A stretch of 64,000 bases of DNA from Armatimonadota bacterium (GTDB lineage: Bacteria; Armatimonadota; Fimbriimonadia; Fimbriimonadales; Fimbriimonadaceae), in the NCBI GenBank assembly GCA_037138755.1, contig JBAXHT010000001.1, positions 1,273,805-1,337,804 of the forward strand. The letters run 5' to 3'. This document shows positions 52,080 to 60,004 of the stretch, in pieces (the stretch's first letter is position 1; each line of letters starts with the position of its first letter). Under the pieces are notes generated by a model, which made no database searches, had not been told where the DNA came from, and was given only the letters and a program-made list of their open reading frames with translations. Made by a program: the position numbers and the translations under genes.

Positions 52080-53057
52080 ATGAAAGCCCTCTTCATCGGC
52101 GGAACCGGGATCATCAGCTCCGCCAGCTCCCCCCTCGCCGTGAAGCAAGGCTTCGAACTCACCCTTCTCAACCGAGGAAAATCCGCCCGCCCGACCCCCG
52201 AAGGCGTCGAAGTCATCCACGGCGACATCAACAACCTCGAAGAAACCCAAAAACTCCTCAAAGGAAGAAAGTGGGACGTCGTCGTCAACTGGATCAACTT
52301 CGTTCCTAGCCAAATCGAACGCGACATCGAGCTCTTCCGAGGCAAAACCAACCAGTACATCTTCATCAGCAGCGCCAGCGCCTACCAAACCCCACCGGCC
52401 TCACTACCGGTAAGAGAATCCACCCCGCTCGATAACCCCTACTGGGAATACTCACGCAACAAAATCGCCTGCGAAGAAGCCCTGCTCAAGGCGTACCGCG
52501 ATGAAAAATTCCCCATGACCATCGTGCGCCCATCGCACACCTACGACAAAACCCTCCTCCCGTTCGACTACGGATACACCATCCTCGACCGAATGCTGAA
52601 AGGTAAGCCGGTCGTCGTCCACGGCGACGGAACCAGCCTCTGGACCCTCACCCACCACACCGATTTCGCCAAAGGCTTCGTCGGACTCATGGGCCACTCC
52701 GCCGCCATCGGCGAGGCGTTCCACATCACCAGTGATGAATGGCTCACCTGGAACCAGATCTACGACACCGTCGCCCGGGCCGCCGGAGTCGAGGCCAAAA
52801 AAGTCCACGTCCCCTCCGACATCCTCGCCGTCCGCGACCCCAACCGAGGCCCCGGCCTCCTCGGCGACAAATCCAACAGCTTCATCCTGGATAACTCAAA
52901 GATCAAGTCCCTCGTCCCCGCCTTCACCTGCACCACCCCCTTCAGCCGAGGCGCCCAAGAAATCGTAGCCCACTACACCGCCCCCGGAGTCAAAGGCGTA
53001 GTCGACCCACAGAAGGACGCGTTAGAAGACGAGCTTTGCGCGGAGTTTGCGAGCTGA
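52080..53057 (+). CDS. NAD-dependent epimerase/dehydratase (extended SDR)
   Basis: This 325-residue protein has a Rossmann fold with ALFIGGTGIISSASS in place of the canonical GGTGFIG. YIFISSASAY and YWEYSRNKIACEE supply the catalytic Ser and the Y-x3-K. It contains DRMLKGKPVVVHGDGTSLW, as in sugar-nucleotide epimerases. A role in sugar-nucleotide or natural-product modification is likely. It is preceded by the heptamer arrays and is the last gene before the accessory island; codon use is like the upstream genes, not the island. Confidence 0.88.
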   Translation: MKALFIGGTGIISSASSPLAVKQGFELTLLNRGKSARPTPEGVEVIHGDINNLEETQKLLKGRKWDVVVNWINFVPSQIERDIELFRGKTNQYIFISSASAYQTPPASLPVRESTPLDNPYWEYSRNKIACEEALLKAYRDEKFPMTIVRPSHTYDKTLLPFDYGYTILDRMLKGKPVVVHGDGTSLWTLTHHTDFAKGFVGLMGHSAAIGEAFHITSDEWLTWNQIYDTVARAAGVEAKKVHVPSDILAVRDPNRGPGLLGDKSNSFILDNSKIKSLVPAFTCTTPFSRGAQEIVAHYTAPGVKGVVDPQKDALEDELCAEFAS

Positions 53058-53087
53058 TCGCTGAAGCTCGGATTTCCTAGAATGGCT

Positions 53088-55253
53088 CTATGAGGCCAAA
53101 ACGTATTCCAGAACCCGGTTCACAATTGGGCTGTAAGCTCTCTGTCTTACCGAAAGTGCCGTTAAGTGCCTTGAGTATAGTATTCGGTTTTCCGGTGTCA
53201 CTAAACCACGTGCGAACATCAACAAGACTTCGTAGGGCAGGATATTCCAGTCACTCCTGGTGGAAAGCTGCCTAAACAGCCTTCTTAGCAGCAACGCTTG
53301 GTTGGTTCCACCCCACTCGTGCCGCTCTACGGCACGGATAAACAAAGCTTCCAGTAGCTCATCGTTGTACCTCTGTACCGTATTCCATGATAACACTTGA
53401 GGAGAGTAGTATTGTGCACTCAATCGAGCCGAAGAAGGCTCGGCCATTCTTAGATTCTGAAGTGCATTGGAAATGTACAACTGTGCTGCGATAGCCGACC
53501 ACCCCGCAGGAAAAACCTTCGAGCCTTGACTTACTGAAAGCCGAGAGTCAGTGACCGAACCGCCAGCAATGTCCCAACCGCTGATCAGTTTCCTTCGAAG
53601 AAGCTGTAGCCTGCCGCCACAGTCATCCTCTGCTTCGGGGGAAGACTCAATGACCTTCTCCAAGACTCTCGCTTCCTCACACCATGGGCACGCCAGCTCA
53701 GTTGAGAATGGAATTCGGTCCACAACATGAAGTTGTACTTTCCAAGAGTTTCCCCTCCCGATGGCGGATTGGACGCTGTCTATTTCAGGATCGGAGGTGC
53801 AAGCCAGACCCACCAGATAATCGACGGACGCAGGATTGTTATGGCTGGTAGCAAGTGTTCTGATTTGAACACTATCAGTGATGAGAGTATCCCCCGATGA
53901 GAGTCCTTCCCTAACAAAAAGTATCTTTTTGTCCTTTATGTCAGAACCTCTGGCTAGCTCGATCATTTTCACGGGCAAGCCCAGTTGCTTAGCTATACGA
54001 CTGCCAAGCGTAATGCTCGGTTCGAATCCAGCTGTAACGACTAGGTCAAACTGACGACCTTGCATCGTTGGTAGGGTTAATGCTTTGTTTATCCAGCTTT
54101 CAGATGTTGCAAGTACGCCAATATCAATGAAGAATGGAAAATGCCTATCCTCAAAGTCTCTATGGACCTGAATCGCGTCCGGAACGCGATCGTATAAGTC
54201 AATGCATGATCTCTGATCTGATCCGCGAAGCTCCTCCCACATTCCTTCCTTAACGGATGCATCGTACTTCAGTCCAAAATGGGCTGGCTTAACCTGCACG
54301 GTTGTCTCCGGCCATACTCTTGGATAGAAGAGCACAGGATCGATAGTTACCCGTTTTCTATCCAGGAACTGATCTGCGTTCGAAAAGCTTGAAATGTCCT
54401 CGATCACTCCGAGTGAATCATCTTTGATCTCCGGAGACGAGTCTGAGAGACAGAATAGGTAGCTCACCTTCGCGGTAATACTTGCAGGCGCATCCCTAAA
54501 AAGCTTCTCAACAATGGACTGGTACTTGCCGGTGCTACCTACGCTGGTGAGACATAGGATCGATGCCCCTTCGGCGACCCGGTCTTCAATGTTTTGCACG
54601 ACCTTGCCAGCATTCACCGAATCATGACTCGGATGAATCTCAAAACCCTGCACGGGAATTGACATCTCTGCGAGTTGCAACATCCTAAATGCAACTGCTG
54701 AAATTGACCACGTGTCAAGCAGAATCGCTGTCTTTTGGTGAAGGTAGGGGAGTGACCAAAATGCAAGTATATCGATGTGTTCAGCACTGTTGAGTAGATT
54801 TGCACATCGGAAAAAATCTTCGCAGAGGCTACCGGACGGGCTCAGAAAAACGAAACCTTCATTCTTATGTAGAGATAGTTTTTTCCCCGTTTCAATGAGT
54901 CGACCGATCTCCTGTTTTCGGATCTCTCTGCAGAGCTCGACATCTTCGATCCGTTCCAAAGTAACGTTGCTGCTCGTTCGACGAAGCGTATATAGTTCAA
55001 TCTGGTAGTCCTTAGGGCTGAAAGTTATGAAATAAAGATCAGCACTTACGCTACGTGCCGCCAGTGTCCTGTACTTGCTTTGAGTCGCCGCCTTTAATGT
55101 TTGCAGTAATCCTGGTGCTATCTTGACAACGACGGCCTGGGATCTGGCAAGCGCTTCGTTGGGAATAGCGTGAATACATGAATCCAGTTCATGTATAGTG
55201 GTGATGTCGAGACCACTGCAAATTTCGAATGGCAACACTGCAGATGAGCTCAT
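53088..55253 (-). CDS. Protein with two phosphoribosyltransferase-like domains, partner of a GHKL ATPase
   Basis: The 721-residue product has no match I know as a named enzyme. Two Rossmann-type regions resemble PRTases: about residues 155-270 with the loop LCLTSVGSTGKY, and about 365-485 with FDLVVTAGFEPSITLGSRIA followed by ILFVREGLSSGDTL. In both, the PRPP-loop acidic pair (usually D-D) is lost (T-S and R-E), so transferase activity is doubtful. A CPWC pair follows at about 522-525, then a helical C-terminus. ATG 55253 overlaps the ATPase stop (ATGA); GTG 55262 is an alternative. The DNA is visibly more A/T-rich than the flanks. A role in nucleotide sensing or defence is inference only. 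Confidence 0.8.
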   Translation of the reverse strand: MSSSAVLPFEICSGLDITTIHELDSCIHAIPNEALARSQAVVVKIAPGLLQTLKAATQSKYRTLAARSVSADLYFITFSPKDYQIELYTLRRTSSNVTLERIEDVELCREIRKQEIGRLIETGKKLSLHKNEGFVFLSPSGSLCEDFFRCANLLNSAEHIDILAFWSLPYLHQKTAILLDTWSISAVAFRMLQLAEMSIPVQGFEIHPSHDSVNAGKVVQNIEDRVAEGASILCLTSVGSTGKYQSIVEKLFRDAPASITAKVSYLFCLSDSSPEIKDDSLGVIEDISSFSNADQFLDRKRVTIDPVLFYPRVWPETTVQVKPAHFGLKYDASVKEGMWEELRGSDQRSCIDLYDRVPDAIQVHRDFEDRHFPFFIDIGVLATSESWINKALTLPTMQGRQFDLVVTAGFEPSITLGSRIAKQLGLPVKMIELARGSDIKDKKILFVREGLSSGDTLITDSVQIRTLATSHNNPASVDYLVGLACTSDPEIDSVQSAIGRGNSWKVQLHVVDRIPFSTELACPWCEEARVLEKVIESSPEAEDDCGGRLQLLRRKLISGWDIAGGSVTDSRLSVSQGSKVFPAGWSAIAAQLYISNALQNLRMAEPSSARLSAQYYSPQVLSWNTVQRYNDELLEALFIRAVERHEWGGTNQALLLRRLFRQLSTRSDWNILPYEVLLMFARGLVTPENRILYSRHLTALSVRQRAYSPIVNRVLEYVLAS

Positions 55254-56368
55254 TTTTGCCACAGTACAGTTATCGAGGTACCGAGACAGCCGCCACTTGT
55301 GCCGTCAAGCGGAACGAAACGGTCCCTAATCTCAGTGCCATTCTGGTAACAGCGAACAATTGTAGTTAAGCCCGGGGTGTCAACAATTACGGTTGCGTGC
55401 AGAACCTCGGAGGCTTCCACCAGACTGCTCAGTCCATAGCCGTTTCCCGACTTTCTACCTGGCTGGGCTTTAGTCGTAGTACCCGGCGTGAAGGCCAGTT
55501 TGACCAGCTCGAAATCAGCTAAATCTGATACGTTCGCAGGTTGGTTGGCTTCTCGAAACGAGTTTGGGATACCTCTACCGATATCTGCGACACCAACATA
55601 GTATGCCGGTGCCCCCGAGGCAACCCCCTTAAACAGGTCTCTATGATCTCTTAGGATGTCTGAGTTGGCGTCTTCGAGAGATTTTAGCTTTGCGCCAAAT
55701 ATACAGTAGTGTCCGAAGATTTCCGAACCGGCCCGGCTCTTTAAGCAGATGTCATGCTCCTCCGTCGCATTCTGCAGCGCCTGGTATAAAATCTCCGGCA
55801 ATTCGTTGACTCCCAGTTGCCTCTGATCTCCATACTGCTTATTAAGTACCAATGATTCGAACAGCTGATTCAGTCGCTTCCAACTTACCGTGCTGGTCGA
55901 CTCGTCGCTAGAGTTCTTTAGTTGCCTAAGAGGAAAGGGGAGTGGATGTATTGGGAACTTGCAGACTAGAGTCCAACCCGAATCATAAGACAACCTATCT
56001 CGGTGATCCTGATGCTGTTGCACTAAGGGAGCTCTTACATGATCTTCACGATCTAACTGTTTGTTGTCCTGACTAAAAGTTTTTGCAGCAAATACTAATG
56101 CGAACCCAAAGCCTGACGTTAAAAAGGTTGGGGGCATCTCGTCGGTCAACATTTCCTCTGGAAGAGATTGGAAGTTCAGGTGGATCGTTCGGCCTTCACG
56201 CTTCAAGTACTGAACCCACTGGATCGCAACGCCTTCGCAAAGCGGTTCTACCGCGAACTCTGCGGGTACTTTGACCTCAATGCTGACGCCAGCGGGCAAC
56301 TGACTGTGCTCTAAGATGAACGATCGGGTCAGATGTGTGGGAAGAGAAATGCAAAGACGAGCGCTCAT
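55250..56368 (-). CDS. GHKL ATPase with STAS-like N-terminus
   Basis: The 372-residue protein has an N-terminal part (about residues 1-100) that resembles an anti-sigma-antagonist or STAS fold (VSIEVKVPAEFAVEPLCEG, then a helix and HLNFQ). A GHKL domain follows with N box LYQALQNATEEHD (about 194-206), G1 box VADIGRGIPNSF (about 260-271), ATP lid AFTPGTTTKAQPGRKSGNG and G2 GNGYGLSSL (about 308-316). No dimerisation or phosphoacceptor His domain is present. It should bind ATP. Its TGA overlaps the start of the PRTase-like gene, so both are made together. ATG 56368 was chosen over TTG 56377; neither has a clear ribosome site. Confidence 0.82.
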   Translation of the reverse strand: MSARLCISLPTHLTRSFILEHSQLPAGVSIEVKVPAEFAVEPLCEGVAIQWVQYLKREGRTIHLNFQSLPEEMLTDEMPPTFLTSGFGFALVFAAKTFSQDNKQLDREDHVRAPLVQQHQDHRDRLSYDSGWTLVCKFPIHPLPFPLRQLKNSSDESTSTVSWKRLNQLFESLVLNKQYGDQRQLGVNELPEILYQALQNATEEHDICLKSRAGSEIFGHYCIFGAKLKSLEDANSDILRDHRDLFKGVASGAPAYYVGVADIGRGIPNSFREANQPANVSDLADFELVKLAFTPGTTTKAQPGRKSGNGYGLSSLVEASEVLHATVIVDTPGLTTIVRCYQNGTEIRDRFVPLDGTSGGCLGTSITVLWQK

Positions 56369-56418
56369 GAACACCAAGTTGGAAAAAATCTGCTAGCCAA
56401 AAGCCTGAGATGTATCCT

Positions 56419-56424
56419 ATTATA
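56419..56424 (-). promoter_or_regulatory. Perfect TATAAT box upstream of the GHKL/PRTase-like operon
   Basis: On the minus strand a consensus TATAAT lies 50 bases upstream of the ATPase start, inside an A/T-rich stretch. No clear -35 box is found at 16-18 bases, where repeat copy A begins; a weak one may be supplied by the repeat. The box is the best candidate promoter for the operon. Confidence 0.4.
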
Positions 56425-56447
56425 ATCCGCTGTTTAGCTAGCCATGA

Positions 56448-56669
56448 GCGTGGGAGGTACGAGCAGGTGTGTACAGGGTTGGCATTGTCAAGCGACCAAA
56501 CACCTAGAACTTCCGACCACCGGAAAACGAGCTTGTCAGTGAACAGTCTCCCGCTCGTGCCCCACCTCTCGCCACCCTCCCCCGGACGGGTAGAAATCCG
56601 CAAATCCCTGGTTGACAAACCCCCGATTTCGTCGCCTATGTATTGATGATGAAATCCTGCAGACCGCGA
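56448..56669. repeat. Dispersed repeat, copy A
   Basis: This copy runs from GCGTGGGAGG to CTGCAGACCGCG. It contains blocks shared with copies B and C: AGCGACCAAACAC, GAACTTCCGACCACCGGAA, AGCTTGTCAGTGAACAG, CCCTGGTTGACA and GATTTCGTCGCCTATG. Read on the minus strand these blocks give open frames without start signals, so I treat it as a non-coding repeat. It lies directly upstream of the GHKL operon and only about 15 bases from copy B, in the same orientation. Confidence 0.8.
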
Positions 56670-56683
56670 ACGGCGAGCCACTG

Positions 56684-56811
56684 GCGTGGGCGGGGTAAGC
56701 AGGAGTTCGAGGGGTGGCACTGGCAAGCGACCAAACACCGAGAACTTCCGACCGCCGGAAAGGTAGCTTGTCAGTGAACAGCCTCCCGCTCATGCCCCCT
56801 CCTCCCGCCCG
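56684..56811. repeat. Dispersed repeat, copy B (first half only)
   Basis: The copy matches A and C over GCGTGGGCGGGG, GGGGTGGCACTGGCAAGCGA, AACTTCCGACCGCCGGAA and AGCTTGTCAGTGAACAGCCT, and ends after CCTCCCGCCC, where A and C continue for another 90 bases. It is therefore a truncated unit. It sits between copy A and the terminator-like hairpin of the PEP-CTERM gene. Confidence 0.8.
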
Positions 56812-56829
56812 ACTCAATTTGAACTGGTT

Positions 56830-56860
56830 GCTACCCCGAGATCCATAATCCCGGGGTAGC
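56830..56860 (-). terminator. Hairpin downstream of the PEP-CTERM gene
   Basis: GCTACCCCG and CGGGGTAGC form a nine-pair stem, extended by three further pairs after one mismatch, around a five-base loop. It lies 28 bases past the stop of the minus-strand PEP-CTERM gene. A T tract is lacking, so termination efficiency is uncertain; it may also protect the 3' end of the mRNA. Confidence 0.45.
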
Positions 56861-56887
56861 AGAAGTGATCTACTAGCCTGAGCGAGC

Positions 56888-57649
56888 TCAGGCCTTCTTG
56901 CGGCGCTTAAGAAGAGCTAGCCCACCAAGCGCAAGGGCGGTCATCGATGCTGGTTCTGGAACCGAGTCGAATCGCGCCATCGGCGTAAATCCGGTCCAAC
57001 CAGTATCGCGTCGGAACGTGCCAACTCCACCAACTCCACCGTCGGTGTAGTTGCCAGCGGTCTGAGTGTTCCAATACGTATCATCAGCGTCAACATCCGT
57101 GCCAATTGTTGGAGCCGTGTTGATCACTGCATAGTTTAGTGAGTTATAGGGACCGCCCGCTCCGATTGGGTTTGCCCCCCAAGTTTCGGTGTTGTAAGCC
57201 AGTCCATAGATGAAAGTATCTGGGTAGTTGAGGTTGAGCGAGGAAAGGTCAAACGTGACGTTCTGAGCAATGCCGTTGAAGCCAAAAACTTCTGGTCGGT
57301 AAAGGATGCTAAAGGTTTGAGTCTTCGTAGCGAGCAATGCGCCAACTGTGTTTCCCGCACCAGCGGCGTAAATGTTGAGCGTCAAAGGGTGGTCGAACGT
57401 CGTTGCCGTGCCAACGGTTGGCCACTCGCTTTTCTTTGCCCAACTGCTCAGTGTGAACGTAGCAGCCGTTGCAAGCCGGGTTGAACCCGCCAAAGTGATC
57501 TTGTTGCCAAACTCTGCGGTTTGTGTCGCTTGGTAACCGAGGCTGGGATAGTTACCCGCCAGTGTCGAAGGAATGTTGTCAAAGACAACTTGCGCCTGAG
57601 AAGAAGCCGCCAACAGCAAAGTTGCGCCTGCTAAAGATAAGTTTTTCAT
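56888..57649 (-). CDS. PEP-CTERM sorting-signal protein
   Basis: The 253-residue protein has a signal peptide (LAGATLLLAASSQAQ) and a beta-rich secreted body of about 200 residues. The C-terminal PEP-CTERM tag comprises VPEPASM, a hydrophobic span TALALGGLALL and the basic end KRRKKA. Such proteins are sorted and processed by an exosortase at the cell envelope, often with exopolysaccharide. The body is Gly/Thr/Asn-rich, probably a choice-of-anchor or adhesin-like domain; I recognise no named family. The gene lies between repeat copies B and C and its hairpin follows the stop. No exosortase gene is in the window. Confidence 0.88.
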   Translation of the reverse strand: MKNLSLAGATLLLAASSQAQVVFDNIPSTLAGNYPSLGYQATQTAEFGNKITLAGSTRLATAATFTLSSWAKKSEWPTVGTATTFDHPLTLNIYAAGAGNTVGALLATKTQTFSILYRPEVFGFNGIAQNVTFDLSSLNLNYPDTFIYGLAYNTETWGANPIGAGGPYNSLNYAVINTAPTIGTDVDADDTYWNTQTAGNYTDGGVGGVGTFRRDTGWTGFTPMARFDSVPEPASMTALALGGLALLKRRKKA

Positions 57650-57819
57650 GTTAAGCCCAATCAGAACCCGCGAAAATGCTGGTTCAACATGTCAAGAATA
57701 GAGCAAGTCTCCATTCAGCAGGCATGATTACCGGAATTTCCTAACTTAAACTAGCAAATGTGCTGTGGTGCTTAGAATTCATCCAGCTACGTCTCGCATT
57801 CCATCATGTTTTGGAAAGA

Positions 57820-57948
57820 AGCTTATCGATCAAGACTCCGACTCGGCAAGAATCGGAAGATACTGGTAGGCCCGCAAGAGTGATGCGCTTTTGGCGTAAC
57901 GACTATCAACAGGATGCCATCGCCGAGCAAATTGCATGGGTGAGGTAA
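57820..57948 (+). pseudogene. Truncated copy of the N-terminus of the downstream sigma factor
   Basis: The frame reads SLSIKTPTRQE, then a stretch ending GRPARVMRFWRNDYQQD, and stops at 57948. The sigma-factor gene at 58519 reads SLSIKAPTREE and ends GRLGRAMLFGRRDYKKD over the same length, without gaps. Many of the base differences are synonymous, so both copies once encoded protein. The match ends where repeat copy C begins (57934), which suggests that the repeat replaced the rest of the gene. No start codon of its own is convincing. Confidence 0.65.
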
Positions 57949-58180
57949 TAAGGAGGATCAGGGGTGGCACTGTCCGGCGACCAAACACAGACAACTTCCG
58001 ACCACCCGAAAAATAGCTTGTCCGCAGAATGTCCCGATGAAATCGGGATGAACAGCCTGCCGCTCATGCCCCCGCCTCCCGCCCCTTTTCCATCGGGCGG
58101 ATGGAATTCCGCAACTCCCTGGTTGACAGACCCCCGATTTCGTCGCCTATGGATTGATGATGAAATTCTGCAGACCGCGC
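57934..58180. repeat. Dispersed repeat, copy C
   Basis: This full-length copy runs from GCATGGGTGAGG to CTGCAGACCGCG and matches copy A throughout. It has an insertion with a small stem (TCCCGAT / ATCGGGA) in the middle of the first half, at about 58032-58048. It has the same orientation as A and B. It stands between the PEP-CTERM gene and the sigma-factor gene and abuts the sigma-like fragment. Confidence 0.8.
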
Positions 58181-58518
58181 GCTAAGCATGCCGATCATGC
58201 CGATCAGGCCGGGGCATCTCACCGTCCCACGCTGATGTTCGAGCAAAGCCCAGAAAAAGGCTCACAACAAGGCTCAGTTCCAACCTCTACACGCCTACCC
58301 AACCCTACCCAACGTTCGCCCAAAATCCGAACTTCGTTGAACCTGACTACCCATCAAAATGCGTTGCAGTTCTTTCTTCGAGAACCGCTCAAGACTCGAG
58401 ATCCCTGCCCCTCAAACTCCACGCACGCCTACCGCGCCAAAACACGACAAACCCAGCAACAAACCCGGAACCAAACCCCAACCCCGCCTGTTGAAACCCC
58501 ACAGAGGTTCAACACCAG
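58181..58518. other. Intergenic stretch before the sigma-factor gene
   Basis: No gene is supported here. The stretch begins with a direct repeat (GCCGATCAT/GCCGATCAG) and continues with C- and A-rich, low-complexity sequence such as CTACCCAACCCTACCCAACG and CCAAACCCCAACCCCGCC. It probably contains the promoter of the sigma/anti-sigma pair, but no consensus boxes are obvious. Confidence 0.5.
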
Positions 58519-59163
58519 ATGGCACTGGGGATCAGTTTAAGTATCAAAGCTCCGACTAGGGAGGAAACAGATGGGAAAGGTAGACTCGGACGAGCCATGC
58601 TCTTCGGGCGCCGAGACTACAAAAAGGACTCGTTCGAGCAGCAAGCCGAGCGAGTGTTCAGCTCCGTCTTCGGCACCGCCCTGCGCCTCACTCGAAGCCG
58701 CGAAGAAGCCGAAGACCTCGCCCAAGAAGCCATCGTCCGAGCCTACGAGGCCTACGACCGCTTCGACGGAACCAATTTCAAAGCGTGGATCCTGCGGATC
58801 ACCACCAACCTCTACATCAACAAGTACCGATCCCGCCAACGCGGACCGATGATGGCATCGCTCGAAGACGAAAACGTCGCCGAGCCAATGTCAACCGAAG
58901 CCCAAATCCCCGACCGCCAACTGTTCGACGGAATGGTCGGAGCCGAGGTAGAAAAGGCCCTCAAGAGCGTCCCCGATGAATTCCGGCTCGCCGTCATCCT
59001 CAGCGATGTGGAAGAAATGAGCTACCAGGAAATCGCCGACGCAACCGGAGTTCCCATCGGCACGGTACGATCTCGAATTGCGCGAGGGCGAGCCATGCTC
59101 CGCCGCTCGCTCGAAAGTTATGCCCTCAAAGAGGGATTTATTAAGGAAGGCGAAGATCTATGA
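58519..59163 (+). CDS. ECF RNA polymerase sigma factor
   Basis: This sigma factor of about 214 residues has region 2 (SFEQQAERVFSSVFGTALRL; SREEAEDLAQEAIVRAYEAY; WILRITTNLYINKYRSRQRG) and region 4 (LKSVPDEFRLAVILSDVEEM; YQEIADATGVPIGTVRSRIA). The N-terminal extension (about 26 residues before the MLFGRRDY segment) is echoed at protein level by the truncated copy at 57820, which supports ATG 58519 over ATG 58597. It overlaps the anti-sigma gene (ATGA). It probably controls an envelope regulon; the following amylase may be a target. Confidence 0.93.
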   Translation: MALGISLSIKAPTREETDGKGRLGRAMLFGRRDYKKDSFEQQAERVFSSVFGTALRLTRSREEAEDLAQEAIVRAYEAYDRFDGTNFKAWILRITTNLYINKYRSRQRGPMMASLEDENVAEPMSTEAQIPDRQLFDGMVGAEVEKALKSVPDEFRLAVILSDVEEMSYQEIADATGVPIGTVRSRIARGRAMLRRSLESYALKEGFIKEGEDL

Positions 59164-59891
59164 TCGACCCAATACAATTGCATTCATATCTAGACGGAGA
59201 GCTCAGCGAGACTGAGGTCAAAGAAATCGAAGCTAAGCTGGCAAACTGCCAAGCTAGTCGAGAAGAGCTAGCCGCAATTCAGTCAGTCAAGACCGTACTG
59301 AAAGGTCGCTTAGAAACGCAGACTTGCGACAAAACCTGGGCCGCCTGCCAAGCAAGACTCAAAGAAATCGAGAGAGTAGAGAAGAGCGGAAACTTCGTTT
59401 CCAAATACTCCTGGGCTTTTGCACTGGGCGTTGCGATGATTTTGGTCGTCGGTGGAACCTTCTCTAGGTACACCCAACAGTCGTCAATTTCGACTGGCGC
59501 ACTGGCTGGATTCGTCGGAAAGAGCAACCGAATGACTCCGGAGAAAGCACTCTCTGAGGCGATCTCAACCGATGTTCTTAGCCGAGTTGATGCAAACCTT
59601 TCCAGGCTGCAGGTCCTGAGTGGAAGGGAAATCGTTCTCGAAGGTCAGCTAGCTACCGCACTCCTGGTCAAGGACGCAAACGGCCCTCTCCAGATGCTCG
59701 TCTTCCCCGTGAAAGCCAATTTTGAGAACCTCACCAAGGTCGAAGGAACTCGCTACTCTGGTGGCGAGACGTCGTCCAAGCAGAACGCGATTTCGTTCGA
59801 GGTGAACGGTCAGTCAGTCGTCCTCTTCGGGCAACGTTCGCAAGAAGCGTTAATGCGATCCGCCGATAAGAACTTTCCCGAAACCAAGTAG
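59160..59891 (+). CDS. Anti-sigma factor, single-pass membrane protein
   Basis: The 243-residue product has an N-terminal zf-HC2/ASD-like part (LHSYLDGELSETEVKEIEA, then LANCQASREEL, about residues 7-38), in which the H-x3-C-x2-C site is reduced to a single Cys. A membrane span follows at about 87-104 (WAFALGVAMILVVGGTF), then a periplasmic part of about 135 residues with beta-strands. It should hold the sigma factor at the membrane until a signal releases it. It overlaps the sigma gene. The loss of most zinc ligands is common in ASD proteins. Confidence 0.85.
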   Translation: MIDPIQLHSYLDGELSETEVKEIEAKLANCQASREELAAIQSVKTVLKGRLETQTCDKTWAACQARLKEIERVEKSGNFVSKYSWAFALGVAMILVVGGTFSRYTQQSSISTGALAGFVGKSNRMTPEKALSEAISTDVLSRVDANLSRLQVLSGREIVLEGQLATALLVKDANGPLQMLVFPVKANFENLTKVEGTRYSGGETSSKQNAISFEVNGQSVVLFGQRSQEALMRSADKNFPETK

Positions 59892-59941
59892 CCAAAAGAC
59901 CCAAATCCTTTCGCAAAACCTGACAGAATGTGTTAAATTAG

Positions 59942-59965
59942 AGTTGAGAATACGAATTCTCAACT
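59942..59965. promoter_or_regulatory. Perfect palindrome upstream of the amylase gene
   Basis: A ten-base inverted repeat (AGTTGAGAAT / ATTCTCAACT) with a four-base centre (ACGA) lies 40 bases upstream of the amylase start and 50 bases past the anti-sigma stop. It may be an operator for a LacI-type or similar repressor of starch use, or a transcription terminator. The absence of a T tract and the long perfect arms favour an operator. Confidence 0.45.
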
Positions 59966-60004
59966 GCCTCTGTTGCGGTGTCGCAAGAGGGCAAGGGTTT
60001 GACG

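Noticed and set aside
56277-56738. Minus-strand open frame of 153 codons over repeat copy A, with related frames at 56536-56817 and 58064-58246
   Set aside because: The frames arise because the repeat copies share sequence; they have no convincing starts, differ in length and are broken by stops and indels between copies, so the repeat is treated as non-coding.
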